NCBI GenBank assembly: GCA_051418055.1
Contig: JBPRGH010000103.1
Coordinates: 62,001 to 126,000, forward strand
Source of the DNA: JBPRGH01 sp051418055
GTDB taxonomy: Bacteria > Bacteroidota > Bacteroidia > Cytophagales > Cyclobacteriaceae
Length of the DNA: 64,000 nt
Direction: 5' to 3'
The notes beneath the pieces were generated by a model, which ran no database searches, was not told where the DNA came from, and saw nothing but the letters and a program-made list of their open reading frames with translations. Below are positions 25,495-34,212 of the stretch, one piece after another (positions within the stretch are counted from its first letter, which is position 1; each line of letters opens with the position of its first letter). The position numbers were made by a program, and so were the translations under genes.

Positions 25495-27363
25495 ATGGAG
25501 TGGTCCTCTCATCATATAGACAAGCCAAAATCTTCTTTTGTATCCAGGTTAGAAGACATAGTAGGAGAAAATCTTACCAATGAACAGTTTAGCGTCGAGG
25601 ATCTGGCAAAAAGAACAGCGTTAAGCCGCTCTCATCTTCATCGAAAATTAAAGAAGGCAACAGGTCAATCTATTAGCCAGTTTATCCGAGAGTATCGATT
25701 AAAAAAAGCACATGAGCTATTGCTAAATGAGGAAATAACTTCTTCTGAGGTTGCCTTCAAGGTTGGTTTTGGAAGTGCAACATACTTTAATAAGGCTTTT
25801 CATGATTTCTATGGGTATACACCAGGGGAAACCAGGAATAAAGGACACATTCGCCCAAAAGAAAAAAAGAAGAAAATCTGGTTTTCAGGATTAGAACTTG
25901 CTTCCGGAGGGATCATTCTAATAATTCTATTTTCCACTTTTTTTGTTTTATTCAATGAAAAGCGGGAAAATGCTAGACAGGAAAAATCTATTGCTGTTTT
26001 GCCTTTTAAAACTTTAAGCACTCAGGAGGAAAATGAGTATTTTGCCGATGGCGTGATGGTGGCGATTTTACAAAAACTGTCTTCTATCGATGAACTTAAG
26101 GTAATTTCCAGGACCTCTGCAGAAAAATATAAAAATACATCCAAAACAATTCCCCAAATAGCAGAGGAACTTGGAGTAACTTATATTTTGGAAGGAAGCG
26201 CCCAAAAAGTAAATGATGAGATAAATATCTCAACACAACTGATAAATACTGAAAATGATAATTACGTATGGTCAAAAATTTACACTCGTGAATTTAAAGA
26301 CATTCTTCTTCTGCAAAATGATATAGCTGAAAATATCGCCAAAGAGCTGGTTGTAAAGCTTTCAGATAATGATAAAAAGGTGCTTAGAAAAATGACCACA
26401 AATAATGTAGAAGCTTATAATTATTATTTACAAGCTGAATTTCAACGTAAAAAATTTTCTGAAAGGGCATTTAAAAATGCTATTCCCCTATATGAAAAAG
26501 CCATTAATCTGGACTCGGGATTTGTAGATCCTTATGTCGGTTTAGCAACCGTATTTTCTACTGGAGGATTAATTTGGGGTATTTTTAACCAGGAGGAAGC
26601 TTATCGAAATGCTTCCGGTCTGCTAGAAAAAGCTCTGACAATAGATCCGGACCATTATAATGCTCTTAATGACATGGGATCTGCTTCATTTTATTTTGAG
26701 TGGGATTTTGATAAAGCCAGAAGTTATATTAATAAGATTAACAAAATCAGAGGAGTTTATAATAATTTCAGCTCGGATTTCTATATAAAAATGAATGAAC
26801 CAAAAAAGGCATTATCTCTTACTGAAACACATATTCGACTTGATCCTTCTAATAGCACCTACTATATTTTTAATGCAGAAGCAAACTTTTTTTTAGGAGA
26901 TACCGCAAAAGCTATTGAGATTTTTGATAAAGCTACTAACCTATATGAGGATCAATTCATTTTAAGAGAGGCTGCTAAATTGTACTATTATTTTGGTGAG
27001 ATTGAAAAATCAAAAAAGGCTTTAGAAAAACATTATCTCCTATATTCTGACAGGCCTCCAATTATGATTTGGCTTCAGGCAATTCATAGCTATCATGAAA
27101 ATAAACCTCACCAACAATATATTGATCAACTTCTGGAATTATATCAAAACGGATCCTCAGGTAGCCCCGCATGGTTTTTAGCTTTATATTATGCAGTAAA
27201 AGGAAATAAAGATAAAACTTTTGAATGGTTGCAAAAATCCTATAATAAACGTGAAGTAGAAATGACATGGCTAAAAATGGAGCCTTTACTGCACCCTTAT
27301 AAAGAAGATAACCGCTATAAAGCATTAGTGGATAAAATTGGTTTTCCTGATGGTAAAAGCTGA
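25495..27363 (+). CDS. membrane-anchored AraC-type regulator with TolB-like and TPR domains
   Basis: The ATG at 25495 is preferred over a TTG at 25486. The 622-residue protein has two N-terminal AraC helix-turn-helix motifs (about 20-115; DLAKRTALSRSHLHRKLKKATG and SEVAFKVGFGSATYFNKAF), one membrane helix (about 134-154), a TolB/FlgO-like domain (about 164-290; SIAVLPFKTLSTQEENEYFADGV and LEGSAQKVNDEINIS), and TPR-like helices to the end. The HTH end should lie in the cytoplasm and the rest in the periplasm, so it is an unusual transmembrane one-component regulator. The next gene, 244 bases downstream, is an outer-membrane barrel. This type of fusion is known in Bacteroidota, but its signal and targets are not. 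Confidence 0.85.
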   Translation: MEWSSHHIDKPKSSFVSRLEDIVGENLTNEQFSVEDLAKRTALSRSHLHRKLKKATGQSISQFIREYRLKKAHELLLNEEITSSEVAFKVGFGSATYFNKAFHDFYGYTPGETRNKGHIRPKEKKKKIWFSGLELASGGIILIILFSTFFVLFNEKRENARQEKSIAVLPFKTLSTQEENEYFADGVMVAILQKLSSIDELKVISRTSAEKYKNTSKTIPQIAEELGVTYILEGSAQKVNDEINISTQLINTENDNYVWSKIYTREFKDILLLQNDIAENIAKELVVKLSDNDKKVLRKMTTNNVEAYNYYLQAEFQRKKFSERAFKNAIPLYEKAINLDSGFVDPYVGLATVFSTGGLIWGIFNQEEAYRNASGLLEKALTIDPDHYNALNDMGSASFYFEWDFDKARSYINKINKIRGVYNNFSSDFYIKMNEPKKALSLTETHIRLDPSNSTYYIFNAEANFFLGDTAKAIEIFDKATNLYEDQFILREAAKLYYYFGEIEKSKKALEKHYLLYSDRPPIMIWLQAIHSYHENKPHQQYIDQLLELYQNGSSGSPAWFLALYYAVKGNKDKTFEWLQKSYNKREVEMTWLKMEPLLHPYKEDNRYKALVDKIGFPDGKS

Positions 27364-27540
27364 TTCATACAACATTGTTTAAATATCTGCAACATAGATT
27401 AAATGCTTTCTTAAGAAAGATTAAAGCATTCGCAACATAGGTTCTATGTATCTCCCTCCTATAATTATCACCTTTGAAACAGTCATTTTAATTGAAATGA
27501 GCATAAAAACAGCGTCCTGATTATACCAACCACAGGAGGA

Positions 27541-27564
27541 ATGTCTTTGATGCGAATTCCATAG
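27541..27564 (+). other. tiny ORF with a strong ribosome site upstream of the barrel gene
   Basis: The leader holds AGGAGG (27534-27539) followed by ATG at 27541 (seven codons, MSLMRIP, then TAG). The ATG at 27550 in the same frame has a better spacing. A GC-rich hairpin follows. It may be a leader peptide or simply chance. Confidence 0.25.
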
Positions 27565-27568
27565 CCTG

Positions 27569-27585
27569 CCCCGACTATATCGGGG
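27569..27585 (+). promoter_or_regulatory. GC-rich hairpin in the leader of the barrel gene
   Basis: CCCCGA (27569-27574) pairs with TCGGGG (27580-27585) around a 5-nt loop. It lies 22 bases before the ATG at 27608, at a position where it could reduce ribosome access or act in attenuation. No T-tract follows. Confidence 0.4.
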
Positions 27586-27607
27586 TGACCATTGAAAATA
27601 TATACAC

Positions 27608-30028
27608 ATGAAAACGCAGACTGCTTCATTCTTTATTTTCGTTGTTTTAATAGCAGCATTTTCAGAAAATGTAACTGCTCAGATACATATAAATGGCAGA
27701 GTTAAAGACGCATCCGGAAATTCAATTCCATATGCCAATGTGGTTTTATTAACCATGGCTGATTCTTCAGTGGTTAACTGGTCAGTAACAGACATTGAAG
27801 GAATCTTTAACCTAGATAATGTAAAATCAGGCAATTATTTATTAAAAACGCTAAGGATAGGTTACGAGGAAACATATACTGAGCTAGAAATCACCAACAG
27901 CTCCTCTGTTTCACCACTTACCATTATTATTCCTGAAAAGTCGCAGCAGCTTGATGAGGTAGTTGTAAAAGCAGAAAAGCCACTCTTCGAGCAAAAATTA
28001 GATCGAACAATTGTAAATGTGGCAAGTAGCATCTCCGCATCAGGAGGTTCTGCCCTGGATGTCCTATCAAGATCACCTGGTGTTACTGTGGACCGCATGA
28101 ACAATTCACTGGCACTTGCAGGCAAGCAGGGGGTGAGGATCATGATCAATGGAAAAATATCTCAAATTCCGTTGAGCGCCGTCATCCAGATGCTGGATGG
28201 TATGAATGCAGAGAATATTGAGAAGATAGAACTGATAACAACACCTCCGGCTAAATATGAAGCAGAAGGTGATGGTGGCCTAATAAACATCGTGCTTAAA
28301 CAGCATACAGAATTAGGTACTAATGGAAATTTATCCGTCTCTGGCGGTTATGGAAGAAAAGAAAAATATGGAGGAACTATTAACTTCAACAACCGCAGCA
28401 AAAAAGTAAATCTATATGGAGATTATTCTTATAATATGGATGTAACGGAACAGCTTTTTATTGTCGGTCGGACAATTGAACTGGCTGGTAATCAAATCAG
28501 TATAGATACGGAAAATAATCGTGATGCTTATACAAGAGTACATTCCGGAAGGTTAGGTGCTGATTGGAATATAGGCAAAAATACCACTGTAAGAGGCTTA
28601 GTCAGTATATTCGACAGGCGATGGGAGATGGATGCTCTGGCTGATATAAAAGAGGTTGTAAATAACAATCTTTCGGGTTATATCGAGATGGAAACATTTG
28701 AAATAAATGAATGGACATTAGTAGTAGGTAATATAAATCTTACACATACCTTTAGTGAAAACCACAGCCTGTCAATGGACCTGGATCATATTGATTATGA
28801 CTCAGACAATCCTACCAATTATGATCAGTTATTTTTTGATGCTGATAGAAATCAGATAAATTACAATGAATTGAGCAGCAGGAAAGAAACTCCTATCAAC
28901 AGCTGGGTGGGAAAGGTGGATTATACCGGCAATCGAGGTAAAAAAGTGATATTTGAAGCAGGTGCAAAAGGATCATTTTCATCACTAAATAATGATATAG
29001 TGGTTGAAGATATTGAAAATGGTTCAGCGGTGATTAATGAAAGCCTCACCAGTCATGCAAAAATGGTTGAGAATATAGGTGCAGGATATGTATCAGCATC
29101 AATAGATGCATCGGAAAAAATTGCTCTGAAGCTCGGGCTGCGATATGAATATACATCGACAAATATTGATACCCACGAATTTGAAAATATTGTGGATCGT
29201 AATTTCGGAAGCTGGTTTCCAAGTTTTTTCTTTCAGAATACGATAAATAAAAATAACAGCTGGGTTTTCTCCTACAGCCGAAGAATCACCCGCCCATCCT
29301 TTGCCCAGATAGCACCTTTCGTAATATTCATTGACCCTAATAGCTTCTGGAGCGGAAATATAGGTTTATTGCCATCCTTAACAGACGCCGTTAAAGCCGA
29401 ATACCAGCACAAATTCATATTGTTATCCCTGCAGTACAGCCATGATAAAAATTCGATCGCCCGTTTTCAGCCACGGATCCTGGAAGACGGAACGCAAGTG
29501 AGTACGGCAGAAAATATGGACTACAGGAATAATTATAGTATAAGCCTGTCCCTGCCATTCAATCCAACAGAATGGTGGGAATGGCAACTAAATATGTCAG
29601 GTAACATAATAAATGTAAAGACCGATTACTTAGAACAACCAGTAGATATAACCATTAAAAATTTTACATTAAATTGTACACAAAAATTTACTCTTCCAAA
29701 ACAGTTTACAGCAGAGATCGCGGGCTTCTATCAGTCTAAACAATTGTGGGGAGTAATGGAAATGAAAGCGCTTGGTGGAGTAGATTTTGGCCTTGAGAAA
29801 AAATTTAAGAACAGCCAGCTCAGACTTGCGATAACAGATATATTCAATACCAATAAGTGGAATTTCAGCACCTCAATACCGGAAGAAAATCTTAATTCCT
29901 ATTCCTCCTTTGATTTTGAGACAAGGGTAATCAGTGTAACTTATTCAGTAGGTTTTGGAAACAAGAAGCTGAAAGTGAAAAACAGAAAAACTACAGGATC
30001 AGAAGAAGAGCAGAGAAGATTAAATTAA
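27608..30028 (+). CDS. outer-membrane beta-barrel protein of the TonB-receptor superfamily (OMP_b-brl_3 type)
   Basis: The 806-residue protein has a signal peptide (to about residue 25, NVTAQ), a carboxypeptidase-regulatory-like domain (about 27-112; GRVKDASGNSIPYANVVLL), a plug-like segment (about 118-230; ALDVLSRSPGVTVDR, GVRIMINGK, IEKIELITTPPAKYEAEGDGGLINIVLKQ), and then a long beta-barrel. This is the Bacteroidota OMP_b-brl_3 group, related to TonB-dependent receptors but often lacking a clear TonB box. It lies downstream of the AraC/TolB-like/TPR regulator on the same strand, which probably controls it or senses its state. Several CAACAT motifs occur in the leader (27370, 27390 and 27433). 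Ligand unknown. Confidence 0.88.
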   Translation: MKTQTASFFIFVVLIAAFSENVTAQIHINGRVKDASGNSIPYANVVLLTMADSSVVNWSVTDIEGIFNLDNVKSGNYLLKTLRIGYEETYTELEITNSSSVSPLTIIIPEKSQQLDEVVVKAEKPLFEQKLDRTIVNVASSISASGGSALDVLSRSPGVTVDRMNNSLALAGKQGVRIMINGKISQIPLSAVIQMLDGMNAENIEKIELITTPPAKYEAEGDGGLINIVLKQHTELGTNGNLSVSGGYGRKEKYGGTINFNNRSKKVNLYGDYSYNMDVTEQLFIVGRTIELAGNQISIDTENNRDAYTRVHSGRLGADWNIGKNTTVRGLVSIFDRRWEMDALADIKEVVNNNLSGYIEMETFEINEWTLVVGNINLTHTFSENHSLSMDLDHIDYDSDNPTNYDQLFFDADRNQINYNELSSRKETPINSWVGKVDYTGNRGKKVIFEAGAKGSFSSLNNDIVVEDIENGSAVINESLTSHAKMVENIGAGYVSASIDASEKIALKLGLRYEYTSTNIDTHEFENIVDRNFGSWFPSFFFQNTINKNNSWVFSYSRRITRPSFAQIAPFVIFIDPNSFWSGNIGLLPSLTDAVKAEYQHKFILLSLQYSHDKNSIARFQPRILEDGTQVSTAENMDYRNNYSISLSLPFNPTEWWEWQLNMSGNIINVKTDYLEQPVDITIKNFTLNCTQKFTLPKQFTAEIAGFYQSKQLWGVMEMKALGGVDFGLEKKFKNSQLRLAITDIFNTNKWNFSTSIPEENLNSYSSFDFETRVISVTYSVGFGNKKLKVKNRKTTGSEEEQRRLN

Positions 30029-30446
30029 AGCTTAAGCAGTACCTTTAGTTTTGAGCCCCTGTTCCTTAGCTATTCTTACTTCCGATGCCCATCTAGAGCA
30101 CCAGGTGATTAGAAGCGTATTTCGGCACCTCCCGGAATATCTTCACCAGGACTTAAATACTTCATTAGCAAGGGCTAATAATACAAAGAGCAAATATTCC
30201 TTCCTTTTTTAATAAAATTTCTTCTATTTTAAATGTATTTGCAGTCATCCTACCTCTCTAACTATACGTGGGACTGACCCGGCGGAGCTTTATGTAGATT
30301 TATGATTTGAAAGCCGTGGCGAAAAAAATATAAACCACGACTTATACATATAATGCTTATTTTCAATAACTTAACAAAATAATATAAGTGATATAAACGC
30401 AATAGCGTTTACACATGCGTTGTGTATAAGCAAATTCTAATTACAA
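30029..30446. other. gene-poor stretch with nested palindromes
   Basis: No protein gene was found in these 418 bases. Near the right end are two hairpins: AAACGC-AATA-GCGTTT (30395-30410) and TACACA-TGCGT-TGTGTA (30410-30426). They also allow an alternative pairing AACGCA/TGCGTT (30396-30401 with 30416-30421). The pattern ends just before the start of the UPF0158 gene. It resembles mobile-cassette borders, but no integrase is present. Confidence 0.4.
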
Positions 30447-30860
30447 TTGAAACCAACAGAAAAACATATTGAGGAAATTGCAGAACTTCTAGACTCAGGA
30501 ATGATCTGTTACTTTCATCTACCAACTGGAACAATTGAATATCACCCAGATCCAAATGATCCTTATTTCGAACCCGAATTTTGGCAAGACACGATTGACC
30601 AAATTGAATCCGACTTGGACAACTATGAACAATTTGAAAAAATGGATTCAAACCAGGGTTTTCGTATAATGGAGGATTTTGCCTACTCATTAACAGACGA
30701 AAAATTTAAAACCAAAATTTTAGACCGGCTATCACAACGTAAGCCATTTCAGAACTTTAAGATCCTAATTGACTCCTCTACTTATCGAGGAGACTGGTTT
30801 GAATTTAAAAAGAACGCTTATATTGACTGGGTGAAACGACAAATTGGAACAGGCGAATGA
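30447..30860 (+). CDS. UPF0158 family protein
   Basis: This 137-residue soluble protein has the family hallmarks: an opening AELLDSGMICYFHLPTGTIEYHP, the central SNQGFRIMEDFAYSL, and the C-terminal RKPFQNFKILIDSSTYRGDWFEFKKNAYIDWVK. The only start near the front is a TTG at 30447 that follows an in-frame TAA at 30438; the first internal ATG would remove the conserved N-terminus. Its function is unknown. Codon use differs from its neighbours: 10 of its 14 Asp codons are GAC, whereas neighbouring genes favour GAT. Together with the palindromes upstream this suggests acquisition. It converges on acs with a 39-bp gap. Confidence 0.75.
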   Translation: MKPTEKHIEEIAELLDSGMICYFHLPTGTIEYHPDPNDPYFEPEFWQDTIDQIESDLDNYEQFEKMDSNQGFRIMEDFAYSLTDEKFKTKILDRLSQRKPFQNFKILIDSSTYRGDWFEFKKNAYIDWVKRQIGTGE

Positions 30861-30899
30861 AAGTGCATGTGCAAAAATAATAGAAGGCACCCTCCCTTT

Positions 30900-32798
30900 C
30901 TAATTCTTTGCGCCTGATATTATCTCCTCCACCACTTCCGGATTTAACAATGTGGAAGTATCTCCCATATTACTGGTATCGCCAGAAGCAATTTTCCTTA
31001 AGATCCTTCTCATTATTTTTCCTGAACGTGTTTTCGGTAGCCCCGGAACGATCTGTATTTTATCCGGCTTAGCAATTGGACCGATGATTTTATTAACAGT
31101 TTCCCTTATTTCAGCAATAAGATTTTCTTCCGAACGTCTCTCCAAATCACAAATAACATAGGCGTAGATCCCCTGCCCTTTTATATCATGGGGATAACCC
31201 ACAACTGCCGATTCAATCACCTTAGGGTGCTCATTAATTGCGTTCTCCACTTCTGCTGTCCCCATACGATGGCCGGAGACATTAATTACATCATCCACAC
31301 GTCCTAATATGCGATAGTACCCATCCTCGTCTCTCTTAACGCCATCACCCGTGAAATAATATCCTTTGAAGGAGGCGAAATAGGTTTGCCTGCATCTCTC
31401 ATGATCGCCATAAGTAGTGCGCAGCATTCCTGGCCATGGGAATTTTACACATAAATTTCCTTCAACACTGTTACCCCGTAGCTCTTTTCCATCATTGTCC
31501 AGAACAGCCAGCTGCACACCCGGCAAAGGCAAAGTTGCATAAGAAGGCTTTGTAGGAGTGACACCGGCAATGGGGGAGATCATTATTCCGCCGGTCTCTG
31601 TTTGCCACCAGGTATCTACGATAGGACATCTTCCTTTGCCAATATGATCATGGTACCAATGCCATGCCTCTTCATTAATTGGCTCCCCCACAGTGCCTAT
31701 TACTCTTAATGATTTAAGGTCGTAAGGGCTAATAGGATCTGTGCCATGAGCCTGTAATGCTCGTATTGCAGTAGGGGCCGTATAAAATTGATTAACCTTG
31801 TGTTTGTCGCATATTGACCAAAACCTGCCTGCATCAGGATAAGTAGGGATCCCTTCAAACATTAATGTTGTGGCTCCTGCTAATAGCGGACCATAAACAA
31901 TATAACTATGACCTGTAATCCATCCTACATCAGCGGTACACCAATATATATCGCCTTGTGAATACTGAAATACATTTTGGAATGTATATTGTGTATAAAC
32001 CATATAACCTCCACAGGTATGTACTACACCTTTAGGTTTACCGGTAGACCCAGAGGTGTAAAGGATAAATAACAGGTCTTCAGAATCCATTATCTCTGCT
32101 TTACTTTCTGAGCCTACACCGTCAATTGCATCATGCCACCATATATCGCGGCCCTCTTTCATACTAACTTCTTCTTTTGTCCTTTGGAGGACTATCACTT
32201 TTTCTATTGTTGAAGTATTCTCCAGGGCCTCATCCACTACTGCTTTTACCGGGATTTTTTTAGCCCCTCTGAAATTGCCATCAGAGGTAAGAACCATCTT
32301 CGCCTTACAGTCATTGATCCTATCTGATAATGAGCTGGCTGAGAAACCTGCAAACACAACTGAATGAACCGCGCCAATCCTTGCGCAGGCAAGCATGGCT
32401 ACAGCAGCTTCAGGCACCATAGGCATATAGATTATTACCCGATCTCCTTTTTCAACCCCATGTTTTTTCATGGTATTGGCAAACTGCCCTACCATTTCAT
32501 ATAATTTCTTGTAAGTAATTGTTATGGCTTCCTCATCAGGATCATTAGGCTCCCATATAATGGCTGGTTTATCACCTAATGTAAAAAGGTGGCGCTCAAG
32601 TATGTTTTCCGTAATGTTAAGCTTCGCATTTGTAAACCATTTTATATCAGGCGCTTCAAAATCCCATTCAACCACCTTATCCCATCGCTTCTGCCAGTGA
32701 AAAGAATCGGCTATGCGGGACCAGAAATATTCCGGATCTTGTACACTTTTTGAATATTCATGAATATACCCGCTCAAGCTTTGAATCTTATTACTCAT
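30900..32798 (-). CDS. acs: acetyl-CoA synthetase (AMP-forming)
   Basis: The 632-residue enzyme shows the ANL-superfamily motifs: YTSGSTGKPKGVVHTCGGY (P-loop, A3), TDPISPYDLKSLRVIGTVGEPINEEAW, DTWWQTETGG (A5), YFTGDGVKRDEDGYYRILGRVDD (A7-A8) and the C-terminal KTRSGKIMRR. K594 in the last motif is the lysine acetylated to switch this enzyme off in many bacteria. It makes acetyl-CoA from acetate, ATP and CoA, scavenging low acetate. ackA and pta lie upstream on the same strand after a 238-bp gap. It completes both acetate routes in one neighbourhood. Confidence 0.97.
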   Translation of the reverse strand: MSNKIQSLSGYIHEYSKSVQDPEYFWSRIADSFHWQKRWDKVVEWDFEAPDIKWFTNAKLNITENILERHLFTLGDKPAIIWEPNDPDEEAITITYKKLYEMVGQFANTMKKHGVEKGDRVIIYMPMVPEAAVAMLACARIGAVHSVVFAGFSASSLSDRINDCKAKMVLTSDGNFRGAKKIPVKAVVDEALENTSTIEKVIVLQRTKEEVSMKEGRDIWWHDAIDGVGSESKAEIMDSEDLLFILYTSGSTGKPKGVVHTCGGYMVYTQYTFQNVFQYSQGDIYWCTADVGWITGHSYIVYGPLLAGATTLMFEGIPTYPDAGRFWSICDKHKVNQFYTAPTAIRALQAHGTDPISPYDLKSLRVIGTVGEPINEEAWHWYHDHIGKGRCPIVDTWWQTETGGIMISPIAGVTPTKPSYATLPLPGVQLAVLDNDGKELRGNSVEGNLCVKFPWPGMLRTTYGDHERCRQTYFASFKGYYFTGDGVKRDEDGYYRILGRVDDVINVSGHRMGTAEVENAINEHPKVIESAVVGYPHDIKGQGIYAYVICDLERRSEENLIAEIRETVNKIIGPIAKPDKIQIVPGLPKTRSGKIMRRILRKIASGDTSNMGDTSTLLNPEVVEEIISGAKN

Positions 32799-33036
32799 AT
32801 TTTAAAATTTTATCTTTAACAGAAATTAGATGGTCAACTAATTTTTTATCTATAGGATTATTTCTTAATGATATTTAAAAATAAATTTTTCCTAATCAAT
32901 TCCCACATGTTTGGCACTTTAATCTCAGATTTTACAATATATACTCCTCTTTTTTGTAAAATTCAACAATGTCAAGGATATGGGATTAATATTAAGATTT
33001 TGACTTGTGCCGGTGGGTTTAAGTAAAATCCATTCT

Positions 33037-34212
33037 TTACTCAATAACTTTCTTTACCTCCATAGCAATTTGCTTCTCCTCGTCTGTAGCAATCACCAGC
33101 AGCGGAATTCGGGCATTTTCAGCTGATATATCCACAAATTCTTTACCAGCGGTTTGTTTATTTTTTTGCTGATCAATCTTAAAACCAAATGGCTCCATCC
33201 CCTGCATTGCATCTGCTCTTACTCTTGCACTATTCTCCCCCACCCCGGCAGTAAAAACCAGAGCATCTATTTCAGAAAGTTGTGCCAGATATGCCCCAAT
33301 ATACTGCCTAATCCTATAGGTATACATTCTCAAAGCCAGCTTAGCTGATTCGTCACCTTTATCTGCCTCCTCTGTTATGCCCCGTAAATCTGACTTACCC
33401 GCAATTGAGAGCAAACCGCTTTTCTTATTAAGCATTTTTTCAATTTCTTCAGGTGAAATATTATGATTCCTTATCAGGTGAAAGATCAGGGATGGATCAA
33501 TATCACCGGAACGTGTTCCCATTATCAATCCGGGCAAGGGTGAAAATCCAAGGGTGTTATCAATTGAAAAACCATCACGTACAGCTGTAATACTGCAGCC
33601 ATTTCCCAAATGTGCAATGATTAAATTAACTTCTTCCTTCTTAAAATGTTGCTGACAACGCCTGGTAATGTACTGGTGAGAAATACCATGGAAACCGTAC
33701 TTACGGATTCCATAGTCGGTATAATAATTTTCTGGTATAGCATATCTATAAGCATGCTCCGGTATTGTCTGATGAAAAGCTGTATCAAATACTGCTACCT
33801 GTTTTGCCTTTGGAAATTGCGCGGAGGCCATATTAATCCCCTCCAGATTGGCAGGATTATGTAATGGTGCCAGGGGTATTAAATCTTCAATTGCTTTTTT
33901 AACTGATTCATCAATTAGCGTAGTTTCCGAAAATTGGTCGCCCCCATGAACTACCCGGTGGCCTATAGCCTGTATATCTGACTTTTCTTTAATTGAAGTA
34001 CCCAGCAATTTTTTTACGATAAAATCAAATGCCTCAGCGTGAGTTTTGGCATTTAAAGGCCCTGACTCAGGCTCTTTGTCTATATCCTTGTGCTTATACG
34101 CCGGGGAACCTTCACCAATCTTTTCCACCAGTCCATTACAAACTAAATTAAGGTCGATGTTATAGAGCCGATACTTTACAGAAGAACTACCTGAATTTAT
34201 AATAAGGATCAC
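33037..34212 (-). CDS. ackA: acetate kinase
   Basis: The 391-residue enzyme begins with ILIINSGSSSVKYRLY, the ASKHA phosphate-binding loop, and keeps RVVHGG, FDTAFHQTIPEHAYRYAIP, GYRKYGFHG-like IRKYGFHGISH, AHLGNGCSI and GTRSGDIDP, all hallmarks of acetate kinase. Its start is a GTG at 34212 that overlaps the TGA stop of pta (GTGA). It interconverts acetyl phosphate plus ADP and acetate plus ATP in the cytosol. With pta it makes ATP from acetyl-CoA during overflow or fermentation, and it can run backwards for uptake of high acetate. Confidence 0.97.
   Translation of the reverse strand: MILIINSGSSSVKYRLYNIDLNLVCNGLVEKIGEGSPAYKHKDIDKEPESGPLNAKTHAEAFDFIVKKLLGTSIKEKSDIQAIGHRVVHGGDQFSETTLIDESVKKAIEDLIPLAPLHNPANLEGINMASAQFPKAKQVAVFDTAFHQTIPEHAYRYAIPENYYTDYGIRKYGFHGISHQYITRRCQQHFKKEEVNLIIAHLGNGCSITAVRDGFSIDNTLGFSPLPGLIMGTRSGDIDPSLIFHLIRNHNISPEEIEKMLNKKSGLLSIAGKSDLRGITEEADKGDESAKLALRMYTYRIRQYIGAYLAQLSEIDALVFTAGVGENSARVRADAMQGMEPFGFKIDQQKNKQTAGKEFVDISAENARIPLLVIATDEEKQIAMEVKKVIE

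Noticed and set aside
25495..25860. Simple stand-alone AraC regulator
   Set aside because: The frame continues without break through a membrane helix, a TolB-like and a TPR region, so it is one fusion protein.
30029..30446. Integron attC array
   Set aside because: Only one palindromic site and no integrase; recorded as a weak lead only.
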